A DNA stretch of 64,000 nt, from positions 3,596,001 through 3,660,000 of the forward strand of contig NZ_OY787469.1 in assembly GCF_963678835.1 (NCBI RefSeq), given 5' to 3'. Made by a program: the position numbers and the translations under genes. Source of the stretch: an uncultured Desulfuromonas sp. (lineage in GTDB: Bacteria > Desulfobacterota > Desulfuromonadia > Desulfuromonadales > Desulfuromonadaceae). Below, piece after piece: positions 25,683 through 33,997 of this stretch; position 1 is the first letter of the stretch; every line of letters starts with the position of its first letter. A model generated the notes under the pieces. The model saw nothing but the letters and a program-made list of their open reading frames with translations. It was not told the DNA's origin and made no database searches.

Positions 25683-27257
25683 CTACTTCTTCAGGTGATT
25701 CATCAGAGTGTTGTAAGAACAGTCAAGAGCTTGGGCCAGTTTGGTGGGTTGAATGGCATCTTTACCACCAAACTGGCTAGCCAGATGGTTAAGATATGCG
25801 GAAGGCAGGTTGCTTAACTTGAGTCCGCGTTCTGTCAAATCAGTGAGCGAGGTGACCGGCAGCAGGAAATTATTCCAGTCGTTTTCCGTTGCGGCTGGAG
25901 AGCATTTGGCCGCCAATTCGCTGAAAATATCGTCATCCAATAAGACGAAGCGTTTGATCAGCGACGACAGCTCTCGCATATTTCCAGGCCATGCGTAGTT
26001 GGAAAGTGCCGCCGTGGCTTCCGGCGTGGCAAGACGCTGCCAAACCAAACGAATCAGGTCCGGCGTCAAAATGGTTTCTTTCTCGGCCTTGAAAGTCTTC
26101 GTCCACATGAGCCTGTAGGCGAGATTGCAAGCAACATTGACAACATCACGAGGCTGCAGCTGGCGTAACGGCACAGTAACAAGTTCCACTTCGGCGATGC
26201 GGTAATGCAGGTCACTTCTCAGCGTGGTCAGGCGCTGCGGTTGAGCGGCGGAAATGACGCGCACATCCGCCCGGTAGGTCTGATTGCCGCCGAGCCGTGA
26301 ATAGCTGCCGTCCTGGAGAAATCGCAGCAGCTTGGCCTGGACACGCGGGGTCATCTCCGGCAGCTCATCGAGAAAAACCGTCCCGCCGTGAGCCATTTCA
26401 ACCAGGCCGATTTTTTTCTTTTTGGCATCGGTAAAAGCTCCCTGCTCATAGCCAAACAGCTCTGCTTCAAGGCGTTCCCCTTCAAAAAAAGCACAGTTCA
26501 GAGCCAGAAAGGGCTGGTTGCGGCGCAAGCTGAAGTTGTGTATGTACCACGCCAGGGATTCCTTACCGGTACCCGTTTCTCCGATAATCAGGCTGTTGAG
26601 GCCTGAGCGGCCGATTTGAACTGTTCTGTCACGCAACACATCAATCGCATTGGGGTGGTCCCGCCGCTCCTCCGCGTAGTTGCCTCCCGCCATATCCGGC
26701 TCGCCCCTTGCGACAAAGTTCAAAGCACGTTGTTGTTCCTCTTCTGTGGGTGACCCGTCACGTAACACTGTAATGAGCTCGGCGTAGATCGTCTGTGGTG
26801 TGGTACCGGCGATCAACGCTTCCATCAGGCGATATTGCAGCCAGTGCCGCTCGTTGCGACTCAGGCTGCCGAGCTGCTGGGGGGCCCATGAGGCTCTGTC
26901 GCTGTTTTCGTACGGGTTGGTCTCGCAGGGGATTCCCCTGGCTTTAGCCCATTGATGCATTTGCGGGCTGAATGCAGAGCTGGACAGGCGGATCCGTTGC
27001 CGGCGTGAGATCGGGTGTTGCTCCAACACGCTTCCCGCTTCCCGAAGTTGACGCGCATCGCTGTGCAGCAGGCAGATCAGCGCTGAGTCCGTGTCGGCAA
27101 GCGTGGTGAGCAAGCTGTTGAGCGTCGGGGCAAAATTACCGGTGCGCAGGCTGCCGATTTGGATGGTGTCCTGCGTTTTGCGCGCTTCTTGGGCCGCCCG
27201 TGCCACGGAGGGTTCGCGAAAATCGCAAAGCAGGTGGAGTGTTCTTTGTGAGGTCAT
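25683..27257 (-). CDS. Sigma-54-activator-like AAA+ regulator with altered GAFTGA loop
   Basis: A 524-residue regulator. The N-terminal 190 residues have no receiver, GAF or PAS motif that I recognise. The AAA+ domain has Walker A GETGTGKES (226-234), Walker B FLDELPEM and WPGNMREL, but the sigma-54 contact loop reads GAFTDA (273-278) instead of GAFTGA. The C-terminus carries a short helix-turn-helix (KLAQALDCSYNTLMNHLKK). The Gly-to-Asp change falls in the loop that remodels sigma-54, so the protein may activate weakly, act on a modified holoenzyme, or work as a repressor. It is divergent from the amber-interrupted lipoprotein locus, which has a TGGCACG half-promoter upstream. Confidence 0.82.
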   Translation of the reverse strand: MTSQRTLHLLCDFREPSVARAAQEARKTQDTIQIGSLRTGNFAPTLNSLLTTLADTDSALICLLHSDARQLREAGSVLEQHPISRRQRIRLSSSAFSPQMHQWAKARGIPCETNPYENSDRASWAPQQLGSLSRNERHWLQYRLMEALIAGTTPQTIYAELITVLRDGSPTEEEQQRALNFVARGEPDMAGGNYAEERRDHPNAIDVLRDRTVQIGRSGLNSLIIGETGTGKESLAWYIHNFSLRRNQPFLALNCAFFEGERLEAELFGYEQGAFTDAKKKKIGLVEMAHGGTVFLDELPEMTPRVQAKLLRFLQDGSYSRLGGNQTYRADVRVISAAQPQRLTTLRSDLHYRIAEVELVTVPLRQLQPRDVVNVACNLAYRLMWTKTFKAEKETILTPDLIRLVWQRLATPEATAALSNYAWPGNMRELSSLIKRFVLLDDDIFSELAAKCSPAATENDWNNFLLPVTSLTDLTERGLKLSNLPSAYLNHLASQFGGKDAIQPTKLAQALDCSYNTLMNHLKK

Positions 27258-27416
27258 GTCTGCCCTTTTTGGCTACCAGTCGACGCTGTTTTATCTCAAA
27301 AATTATACTTATAATTTCAAATATTGAAAGAATAGAATCACATTGTTTTATCTGTTTAATTTTATGGTGTTCTCTAATTGTTTAGTATTTCTTTGCTTTT
27401 TGTCTGTGATGGAAGC

Positions 27417-27431
27417 TGGCACGAAAAGTGG
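27417..27431 (+). promoter_or_regulatory. Possible degenerate sigma-54 promoter upstream of lipoprotein locus
   Basis: TGGCACGAAAAGTGG has a perfect -24 element, but the -12 reads GTGG in place of TTGC, losing the conserved GC. It lies about 90 bases before the lipoprotein start and opposite a sigma-54-type regulator. It is weak and needs a transcript start to confirm. Confidence 0.25.
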
Positions 27432-27520
27432 AATATGTCCAAGATGTTTGATCTTCGAGGCAAGGGTGCGGCTGCCTTTTGTCTTGTAATTTATTGTATT
27501 GCTTTTTTATGGAGGTTTCA

Positions 27521-28144
27521 GTGATTGTGAAATCTAAGCCTGTCAGTTGTTTTTTCATGCAAGTTTTTTTAATCCTGTGCGTCGTGGCCCTGCTTTCTGG
27601 TTGTGGTGGTGGCGGCAGTAGTAGCTCTTCCGGGTCTTCTTCAACGCCGAGTTCGTCAGACCAAGATACGACGGAAACACCAACACCGGATTCTCCTGCA
27701 GACTCTGATGCGGATATGGACGAAACGGTGGTCATTGAACGCAATGTGGATTTTTTGGCGGACTATCTTTCTGAATTGCAGACAGGTTCGCCGGAATATG
27801 AATACGGCTATTATGCCTCTCGGACTATTTTGAACCCGAACCTGTTTGTTTATCTGCAAGCGGATAAGCTGGCCATTAACGATCTGCAGAATCTGGATGG
27901 TTCTCTTGAGCTTCTTCAAACATCACACGATGACCTTGATCCGTTTTATATCTACAGTCTGACCTCAGATGACTCTTTCACCTGGTCTGATGTTGATTTG
28001 ACAAACCGCGAGATTGTCTCTGCCAGAGACATCTATCCGGAAGAATATCCGTATCTTGAACTTTTCGATGATCGGATGCAAACCGCGACACTGACTCTTC
28101 GTGCCTCGACGATTACTGAGTTGGAGCTGGTCGAGCTGCTGTAG
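27521..28144 (+). CDS. Lipoprotein of unknown function, ends at in-frame amber codon
   Basis: From the GTG at 27521 (GGAGG ribosome site 6 bases upstream) the product is 207 residues. It has a lipoprotein signal with lipobox LLSGC, then a Gly/Ser and Asp/Thr/Pro-rich tether of about 45 residues, then an acidic globular region. I recognise no domain family. The reading frame ends at TAG 28142-28144, but the same frame stays open for another 399 codons directly after it. This is probably the N-terminal part of one protein of about 607 residues. Base composition is more A/T-rich than flanking core genes. Confidence 0.7.
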   Translation: MIVKSKPVSCFFMQVFLILCVVALLSGCGGGGSSSSSGSSSTPSSSDQDTTETPTPDSPADSDADMDETVVIERNVDFLADYLSELQTGSPEYEYGYYASRTILNPNLFVYLQADKLAINDLQNLDGSLELLQTSHDDLDPFYIYSLTSDDSFTWSDVDLTNREIVSARDIYPEEYPYLELFDDRMQTATLTLRASTITELELVELL

Positions 28145-28156
28145 CTGAAGGCCCAT

Positions 28157-29344
28157 ATGCTTCTTGAAAAAGGGCAGGCTGCTGCGCCGTTTACTGATGC
28201 GGATTCTATGGCTCTTGTTTACGCTGAAGATGGTCATGCCTATCTCTCTACAGGCACAACGCTGTACAATTCAGAGTTGTCGGCCGTTTCGGTTGCCGAC
28301 ATCAGTAATGTCATTTTCATTACAAACCTGGAAGAAACCTGGTATCCGATTCTTGAAGCCGGTAACGCGTTGACGACCGCTCTTGATTTAACAAAACACT
28401 TGATTACGGCTGTTCAGGGTGATTCTCCAGTGGTTTCTATTCCGGCAAATTTGGAAGCACTTCTTGAGAATGTCGTTCATTTGACCCCCATTTCAGACGT
28501 GTCAAGCGATGCAATGAATTATCTACTGACCGTTACCTCAGGTCTTGGTCAGAATGTCCTTTTCAGTAATCATGACACGCTGGTTTCGTTTGCTGAGCGT
28601 TATGGTGCTGCTGCCGCCTCTTCTCAAGTTTCGGCATTGTCCATGAATGCATTGACGGTCACAATGTTTCATGCGTCGACGCTGAGCCCGATTGCCGATC
28701 ATCTGTCAACACTTGTTGGTTCTTTGGCATTTACAACTGAATTCCGCTCTCATGTCTCTTCCGGAATGGATCTATGGAGTGCCGTTTATGATCTGAACAA
28801 TATTGATCGTGGATGGCGACAGGACGTTGGTTCTTGCATCAGCATGTCTCAGTATACTTCAGCCGCCCTTGAGCTCGCTGGGCATCAATGGACCCAGATC
28901 ACTTCTTGGGTCCATCGGAATGTCTATGATGCTACGACCGGTGCAATCTACAACAATGGTGCTTATTTCGCAGCCGATGGAAATATTTACTTAGAAGAAA
29001 CTATCGCTCCATCGAATGGCCTGGTTGGTGTGCAGACGAGTGACGGCTGGCGCCTCTTGAACATTTATTACGAAAACGGCACAACCTTCGATTACGTCAT
29101 TGAGAGAGGCACGTCTGATTTTGCCTATGAAGATGCAATTGAAGAACTTGAGTATCTTTACTCGGTGTCAACGGATAAGCCGTATTTCGCAGTCTATGAA
29201 ACTGATAGTAGCTATTTTGACGGGACTTATGACGACTCGGACTACTTGAAGCTCGACTGGGACGATGGTCTTGACTTGCTGGATACTGCAAACCTTGGAG
29301 ATGGGACACTGAAGCGGACGACAGTGACCGTCCCAACACTGTGA
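28157..29344 (+). CDS. Downstream part of amber-interrupted secreted protein, unknown function
   Basis: A 395-residue ORF in the same frame as the preceding lipoprotein, beginning 12 bases after its TAG. It lacks its own signal peptide and has only a weak AAGG ribosome site, so it is unlikely to be an independent exported protein. Its sequence is acidic and Ser/Thr/Tyr-rich and has no domain that I recognise. Either the gene is a pseudogene split by a nonsense mutation, or the TAG is read through, or the second part is made by re-initiation. The stretch after it, to the IS200 element, carries no supported gene. Confidence 0.6.
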   Translation: MLLEKGQAAAPFTDADSMALVYAEDGHAYLSTGTTLYNSELSAVSVADISNVIFITNLEETWYPILEAGNALTTALDLTKHLITAVQGDSPVVSIPANLEALLENVVHLTPISDVSSDAMNYLLTVTSGLGQNVLFSNHDTLVSFAERYGAAAASSQVSALSMNALTVTMFHASTLSPIADHLSTLVGSLAFTTEFRSHVSSGMDLWSAVYDLNNIDRGWRQDVGSCISMSQYTSAALELAGHQWTQITSWVHRNVYDATTGAIYNNGAYFAADGNIYLEETIAPSNGLVGVQTSDGWRLLNIYYENGTTFDYVIERGTSDFAYEDAIEELEYLYSVSTDKPYFAVYETDSSYFDGTYDDSDYLKLDWDDGLDLLDTANLGDGTLKRTTVTVPTL

Positions 29345-29589
29345 TCAAAGCTTTTTGCTGATTCATCTGACAACAACTGTACTGTTAGATTGATTTTTTT
29401 CTGAAACTGTCAACGTCTTAGGGGGCGTTCTCAATCAGCCTTTATGGACTATCTTGGTTCTTTTCCGCGTCAACAGCGTGACATGTCGTTGCCATAGAAT
29501 GACGATGGCGGCTCCATGTGCCTTGTTGACACGAAAAATCTCTCAAAATATTCCTCATTCTTCTGATGGAGAACGTCCCCTCGTTAGTA
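29345..29589. other. Intergenic region upstream of IS200, nothing recognised
   Basis: About 245 bases without a credible ORF, promoter or repeat. Short reverse-strand reading frames exist but show no family resemblance. Confidence 0.4.
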
Positions 29590-29651
29590 CGCAAGGAAAC
29601 CTCCCGGCTTTGCCGGGAGACCCGAAAAGTTTGACAGTTCCGGGAGTAATT

Positions 29652-29702
29652 GAAAGCCTCCATTCTGTGAACCGCTCAAAGTTCTCAGAAAAGGAGGCTT
29701 TC
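29652..29702 (+). promoter_or_regulatory. IS200 leader hairpin masking the transposase ribosome site
   Basis: GAAAGCCTCC (29652-29661) pairs perfectly with GGAGGCTTTC (29693-29702); the right arm contains the ribosome site GGAGG directly before the ATG at 29704. IS200 is known to limit transposase translation with such a stem. Confidence 0.7.
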
Positions 29703-29703
29703 G

Positions 29704-30135
29704 ATGAACAACATCCAAAGCTTATGTCATTCAGTATGGGACTGCAAGTATCACATCGTTTGGATACCGAAGTGCCGTCGTAAAATACTCTATGGGCGGA
29801 TACGTCAAGAACTCGGTGAATTGATACGTGAGTTGGCCCGCCAGCGTGAAAGTTTGGTATTGGAAGGACATTTGTGTAGTGACCATATCCATGTATATAT
29901 CGCAATCCCGCCGAAATATGCGGTTGCTCAGGTTGTCGGATATATCAAAGGGAAAAGCGCTATTCATATAGCCCGTAGATATGGAAAACGAAGCTGGAAT
30001 TTTACCGGAGAGCACTTTTGGGCAAGGGGCTATTTTGCTTCCACCGTAGGCAGAGATGAAGAAGTGATCCGTAACTATATTCGGAGTCAAGAAGAAGTTG
30101 ATCGGAGAATGGATCAATTGAAACTGCTCAGCTAG
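29704..30135 (+). CDS. tnpA: IS200-type transposase TnpA
   Basis: A 143-residue Y1-type HUH transposase that cuts and joins single-stranded DNA through a 5'-phosphotyrosine. HUH residues are in SDHIHVYI, the catalytic Tyr in IRNYIRSQEE, and the typical WDCKYHIVWIPKCRRK opens the protein. Length is normal, so it seems intact. Three small hairpins follow the stop (30135-30150, 30165-30181, 30193-30211). Confidence 0.93.
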   Translation: MNNIQSLCHSVWDCKYHIVWIPKCRRKILYGRIRQELGELIRELARQRESLVLEGHLCSDHIHVYIAIPPKYAVAQVVGYIKGKSAIHIARRYGKRSWNFTGEHFWARGYFASTVGRDEEVIRNYIRSQEEVDRRMDQLKLLS

Positions 30136-30236
30136 CCGCCTTTAGGCGGCCCATGGTTTAAAACAACCGCTTTGAGCGGTTCACAGATAAAGCCCCCGGC
30201 TTGGCCGGGGGATACTTACATAAAAGGGGTTTGTAA

Positions 30237-30869
30237 ATGAAAAAAAGACTCGGGATTCCACTCTGTTTGTTTGTCTTTTCAATAAGTATTCTGCTCGCAA
30301 CAGGTGGAATCGCAACGGCACAGGAAGCCGACGCATTGATGCTTTTTGGTGCGTTAGATCTCAGCCGTGAAGATATTACAACGCAAGAATTCGAAAATGC
30401 AGCGAAATCTCTCAATATCAAGCGGATAACAAACCAACGACTACAAGTCTATGGTCTGTCAAATTCCAAAGCTGAAAAGTATTATGATGCAACTTCCGTT
30501 TTGCCGGGCACGGTTGTCGGAGTTGCCCTGTTCTTGGAACGAAACGGAGAGTATTACCTCGCGTCATTTACATATATTTTCGATACGGATGTCTACTCAA
30601 CGCCGAGAAAAGTAGATGCACTTTTTCAGAGCTTGAAATCAAAATACGGTGAGCCGTCTGAAAAACAGCAACCAAAAGCTGGTCAGTATCTACGCACATG
30701 GAACAAAAGCTCTGGTCAATCAGGTCTCATTTTCGATACAACAATTGGTATCCTTGGTGCCGAAGATCTAAGCATCGCATACGTCAACGCTGCAAACACG
30801 TCGAAAATACTGAACCAAGCTGAGCAGCAACAATCAGCTGTAGACGCAAAAAAACAATCAGCATTATAA
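30237..30869 (+). CDS. Secreted protein of unknown function
   Basis: A 210-residue protein with a classical signal peptide (KKR n-region, hydrophobic core, cleavage near ATAQ-EA at about residue 30). The mature part has no family that I recognise. It contains a segment of the type seen in small periplasmic proteins that compare a subject with a reference (DALFQSLKSKYGEPSEKQ, resembling a KYG-P motif found in several uncharacterised exported proteins). The IS200 right end lies immediately upstream, so the native promoter may have been displaced. An AAGGGG ribosome site is present. Confidence 0.65.
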   Translation: MKKRLGIPLCLFVFSISILLATGGIATAQEADALMLFGALDLSREDITTQEFENAAKSLNIKRITNQRLQVYGLSNSKAEKYYDATSVLPGTVVGVALFLERNGEYYLASFTYIFDTDVYSTPRKVDALFQSLKSKYGEPSEKQQPKAGQYLRTWNKSSGQSGLIFDTTIGILGAEDLSIAYVNAANTSKILNQAEQQQSAVDAKKQSAL

Positions 30870-30983
30870 ACAACATGTCATGCCCTTGAACAAAAAGGCC
30901 GTCCATTACTGAGTACTATCTGACATATTGATAGTCCAAAGTCTTCAGGAAGGGGGAGGGCATTTCGTAGAGACTGGCCCTTG

Positions 30984-31011
30984 CTCCACCGTCGTTTATT
31001 CTGCGGTGGAG
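30984..31011 (+). terminator. Possible terminator upstream of NupC gene
   Basis: CTCCACCG (30984-30991) and CGGTGGAG (31004-31011) form a perfect 8-base stem with a 12-base loop, followed by TTCATTT. It lies between the secreted orphan and the NupC gene. Confidence 0.4.
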
Positions 31012-31087
31012 TTCATTTATCAAGCAATGTAAAATATTTTGGTCTGTTTATCGAAAGCTTCTTTCACGTTAAGGAAAGATAGAACCC

Positions 31088-32314
31088 ATGGAGCACATTT
31101 TGCGTGGTAGCCTCGGGATTGTCGTACTACTGGCAATCGCCGCTCTTCTTTCACGCAACCGGCAGGCGATTCGCTGGAAAACCGTCGTCTATGGTGTTTT
31201 TCTCAATCTTCTTCTGGCGTTTTTAATCCTCAACACGCTGCCCGGTCAGCGCTTTTTCGAACTGGCCGGGCAGGCGATTGTCAAGATTGTCCACTTCTCT
31301 GAAGAGGGCACCCGCTTTGTGTTCGGTCCTCTCTACAGTGGATTTACCCAGATTCCCCATTTCTCCGGCTGGCCTTACGCTTTTGTTCTTCAGGCGCTAC
31401 TGCCCATCGTCTTTTTTGCCGCATTGATCAATGTTTTCTATTATCTCGGCATCATGCAGAAAATTGTCGCGTTGTTAACGATTTTTTTCTCGCGCCTTCT
31501 CGGTATCAGCAGCGTTGAATCCTTGGTGACTGCGGCCAATGTCTTTCTTGGTCAGAGCCAATCGCCGTTGGTGGTAGCCCCTTACCTGAAACAACTCAAC
31601 GACTCACAGCTGTTTTTGACCATGGTCGGCGGCATGGCTACGGTTGGCTCCGGCATGGTGGTGGTCTATGCGGGCATGGGAGCGCAAATCGAATATGTGC
31701 TGGCCGCCAGTATTATGGCGGCACCGGCGGCGATCATTTTTGCCAAAATGATGGAACCGGACGATGGATTCGATATCTGCGGAGGCGAAGCCATCGAGCC
31801 GATGCCCCGACAGGGCTTCGGTGCCAATGTCATCGACGCCGTCGGCTTGGGCGCCATGGAAGGATGGAAGGCCGTGGTCGGTGTGACCGTGATGCTGTTG
31901 GCCTTTATTTCGTTAATCCATCTGCTTGACTGGGTGATCGTCTTTATCTCTCATCAGACGCTGGGTCTTAAAACTCTGCTGGGCTGGTTGTTCACCCCGG
32001 CCGCCTATATTATTGGCGTGCCGCATGGCGATGTCCAGCAGGTGGCACAATTGGTCGGCACCAAGACCGCGTTCAATGAAGTGGTGGCTTACAGTGGGCT
32101 TAAAGATGCTTCGCTCAGTCCAAAGGGGTTTATGCTCGCCTGTTTCGCCCTGACCGGGTTTGCCAATTTCTCCTCCATCGCCATCCAGATCGGCTGTATT
32201 GGTGAACTGGCTCCCTCCTGCCGGGGCCGGATTGCCAAACTAGGCGTGCGTGCGGTGATTGCCGCGACTCTGGCCAATCTGTTTTCCGCTGCCATCGCTG
32301 GGATGTTTTTCTAA
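31088..32314 (+). CDS. NupC/CNT-family concentrative nucleoside transporter
   Basis: A 408-residue inner-membrane transporter with about ten helices that takes up nucleosides with protons or sodium. Family features include the GxxExxxxxxNVFLGQ-like ESLVTAANVFLGQSQSPL, the MATVGSGM segment, and the C-terminal LTGFANFSSIAIQIGCIGELAP helix pair. Length is standard. It is monocistronic, with an intrinsic terminator downstream and the tRNA-Ala attachment site just after that. The purine permease and purC beyond the integrated element suggest that nucleobase and nucleoside metabolism genes were near neighbours before the insertion. Confidence 0.92.
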   Translation: MEHILRGSLGIVVLLAIAALLSRNRQAIRWKTVVYGVFLNLLLAFLILNTLPGQRFFELAGQAIVKIVHFSEEGTRFVFGPLYSGFTQIPHFSGWPYAFVLQALLPIVFFAALINVFYYLGIMQKIVALLTIFFSRLLGISSVESLVTAANVFLGQSQSPLVVAPYLKQLNDSQLFLTMVGGMATVGSGMVVVYAGMGAQIEYVLAASIMAAPAAIIFAKMMEPDDGFDICGGEAIEPMPRQGFGANVIDAVGLGAMEGWKAVVGVTVMLLAFISLIHLLDWVIVFISHQTLGLKTLLGWLFTPAAYIIGVPHGDVQQVAQLVGTKTAFNEVVAYSGLKDASLSPKGFMLACFALTGFANFSSIAIQIGCIGELAPSCRGRIAKLGVRAVIAATLANLFSAAIAGMFF

Positions 32315-32386
32315 GAGATTTGATCAATTTCTCTGGTGTGGAAATGATGACATCCCCCTTCTTTGGTGTAGCCCCCACAAACAAAA

Positions 32387-32426
32387 AAAGGGTTCGCTGA
32401 ACAATCAGCGAACCCTTTAATTTTTT
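32387..32426 (+). terminator. Rho-independent terminator of the NupC gene
   Basis: AAAGGGTTCGCTGA (32387-32400), ACAA loop, TCAGCGAACCCTTT (32405-32418), then AATTTTTT. A textbook terminator, directly outside the element boundary. Confidence 0.85.
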
Positions 32427-32427
32427 A

Positions 32428-32476
32428 TGGTGGAGCTAGGCGGGATCGAACCGCCGACCTCTTGAATGCCATTCAA
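32428..32476 (-). repeat. Left attachment repeat, displaced 3' half of tRNA-Ala
   Basis: 49 bases matching the 3' half of the intact tRNA-Ala(GGC) at 42257-42305, with two differences. Both fall in the outer T-stem pair, A-U in the intact gene and G-C here, so pairing is kept. Identity stops in the 3' side of the anticodon stem. This is the displaced original tRNA end and one boundary of the integrated element. Confidence 0.88.
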
Positions 32477-32591
32477 AAGAAACGCCTTTCCCACACCTTC
32501 CCAAAACATCAAAAAAACCTTTGATATTCAGGACATTTAGCAATATACTACCTCCTAGACGTTCCCTTGTAAATGTATAGTTTCCCGCAAA

Positions 32592-32635
32592 ATCTTGTTA
32601 CCCATCTTGTTACCCAAGCGGCAGGGTAACAAGAT
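32592..32635. promoter_or_regulatory. Integrase arm-type sites, left end
   Basis: ATCTTGTTACCC occurs twice in tandem (32592-32603, 32604-32615) and once inverted (32624-32635), between the attachment repeat and the integrase start. The same tandem pair recurs at the other end of the element (42176-42199). Position and spacing suit arm-type integrase binding sites, and also autoregulation, since the sites sit 20-65 bases before the integrase ATG. Confidence 0.6.
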
Positions 32636-32656
32636 TCAGCCCTGGAGGTAAAAAAC

Positions 32657-33943
32657 ATGGCGTCACTGGATCAGTTACAAAAAAGTGGTGAACCTGGCGT
32701 TTTCTACCGTGAGCATCCGACAAGGAAGAATGGCGTCCGAAAAGATCGCCAGTGGATCATCAGGCAGACCTTGGGAGGGAAAACACGTCTTTCAACCCTT
32801 GGTTGGTGGTCTCAGGGGTTCAGCATGGGCGACGCAATCAACAAGGCCCATGAATATCGGGAACACTTCAAATGGAACAACGACAACCCCGACCAAAGGC
32901 CAAAACCGATATGCAAGCAGGATGAAGACGACGCAGCGGCAGAACTGGCCGCCCAAATTGAGCGCCAGAAGCAAAAAAAGCAGCAAGAAAACATGAGCAT
33001 CAGCCAGCTATGGGAAGACGTTTACCTCCCCGCAGCTCAGCAAACAAAAAAGCCCCGCACCGTGGGCAGCGAAGAAGCGCTTTATAAAAAGTGGATCGAA
33101 AGCCCATTAGGAAAAAAGCGGATAACAGATTTACTCCCTCTGGATTTCAGCAGACTATCGAAGAAGATTATCAGCTCTGGCCGGTCTCCCCGCACCGTGC
33201 ATTATGTTGTCAGTATCATTTTGCAAATGTGGAATGTTGCCTTCGACAATAAGCTTGTGAACGTCCAACCTCCACGGCGCAAGACCCTAAACCTTCCATC
33301 CATTGACAATGAACGCACAAGGGCTTTTACGCTAGAAGAAGCGCAACAATTTCTAGCCGCCCTACAGAAACGAAGCCAGTTGTGGCACGACATCAGCTTG
33401 CTATCGCTGCTAACCGGAATGAGGGCTTCTGAAATCTACAAACTGAAGCTGCAAGACATTGACCTTGAACGCGCCCTGCTCTACTTACGCACCCCGAAAA
33501 AAAGCCGGTCCCAACACCTGCAAATCAGCGACGCGGCCAAAGATCACATTCAAGCTATGCTGACACGGCGGGAAAAACTGCTTGATGACCTCGAAGAATG
33601 CAAAACCGACCTGCTTGTTTTCAGCAAGACCGGCGGCCAGATCAAGGAAGTATCTGACACGGTACAACGGACCATTGACGACCTGGGCTTAAATGACAAC
33701 GTTGAAAAGAAAGACCGGCTCACCTTCCACAGTTTGAGACACACAACAGCCACCTGGTTGCTTGAAAAGGGCGAGGACATTTACCGCGTGTCAAAACTGC
33801 TCAGACATACAACCGTCCGCATGACAGAGCAACGCTATTCACATATATCCAACGACACGATAAAGCGCACGGCAAACGGCATCGGGGAATTGCTTAATGC
33901 AAAGTCTAAAACAGTGACTAAGAAGAAAAAGCGCCTTCAATAA
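32657..33943 (+). CDS. int: Tyrosine-type site-specific integrase
   Basis: A 428-residue phage-type integrase. The N-terminal arm-binding region (about 10-85) is followed by a charged linker, a SAM-like core-binding domain (about 112-210) and the catalytic domain (about 222-400). Catalytic residues: Arg256 in LTGMRASEI, His358 and Arg361 in FHSLRHTTA, His384, and the nucleophile Tyr394 in QRYSHIS. It ends in a Lys-rich tail. It lies 180 bases inside the left attachment repeat and reads into the element, the usual placement for tRNA-targeting islands. All catalytic residues are present, so it should be active. Confidence 0.95.
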   Translation: MASLDQLQKSGEPGVFYREHPTRKNGVRKDRQWIIRQTLGGKTRLSTLGWWSQGFSMGDAINKAHEYREHFKWNNDNPDQRPKPICKQDEDDAAAELAAQIERQKQKKQQENMSISQLWEDVYLPAAQQTKKPRTVGSEEALYKKWIESPLGKKRITDLLPLDFSRLSKKIISSGRSPRTVHYVVSIILQMWNVAFDNKLVNVQPPRRKTLNLPSIDNERTRAFTLEEAQQFLAALQKRSQLWHDISLLSLLTGMRASEIYKLKLQDIDLERALLYLRTPKKSRSQHLQISDAAKDHIQAMLTRREKLLDDLEECKTDLLVFSKTGGQIKEVSDTVQRTIDDLGLNDNVEKKDRLTFHSLRHTTATWLLEKGEDIYRVSKLLRHTTVRMTEQRYSHISNDTIKRTANGIGELLNAKSKTVTKKKKRLQ

Positions 33944-33964
33944 TGGAAATCGCATAGCGACACA

Positions 33965-33993
33965 TTGACCACTTATCCCTAAATTGGTATAAA
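33965..33993 (+). promoter_or_regulatory. Strong sigma-70 promoter for the toxin/antitoxin pair
   Basis: TTGACC, a 17-base spacer, TATAAA. The predicted transcript start falls at or next to the toxin ATG at 33998, so the toxin message may have almost no leader. Confidence 0.6.
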
Positions 33994-33997
33994 TAAT

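Larger units (their letters stand above)
29590..30222 (+). mobile_element. IS200-type insertion sequence (IS200/IS605 family)
   Basis: A single HUH transposase gene flanked by subterminal hairpins, with no accessory TnpB. Left-end hairpin CTCCCGGC-TTT-GCCGGGAG (29601-29619); right-end hairpin CCCCCGGC-TTG-GCCGGGGG (30193-30211). An extra 17-base inverted repeat, CTGTGAACCGCTCAAAG, lies at 29665-29681 and 30170-30186. The ends given are approximate, because this family leaves no terminal repeats or target duplication. The right end is about 15 bases from the ATG of the next gene. Confidence 0.75.

Noticed and set aside
28142..28144. Pyrrolysine codon
   Set aside because: No pyl genes or suppressor tRNA are visible in the window, and nothing shows that the amber codon is translated. 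Kept only as one option for the split lipoprotein.
29704..30135. REP-associated (RAYT) transposase that could mobilise the BIME blocks
   Set aside because: The sequence opens with the classical IS200 TnpA motif and is flanked by IS200-style ends; it lacks RAYT features and is not next to the REP palindromes.
32428..32476. A second tRNA-Ala gene
   Set aside because: Only the 3' half is present; D arm and 5' acceptor strand are missing, so it is an attachment repeat.
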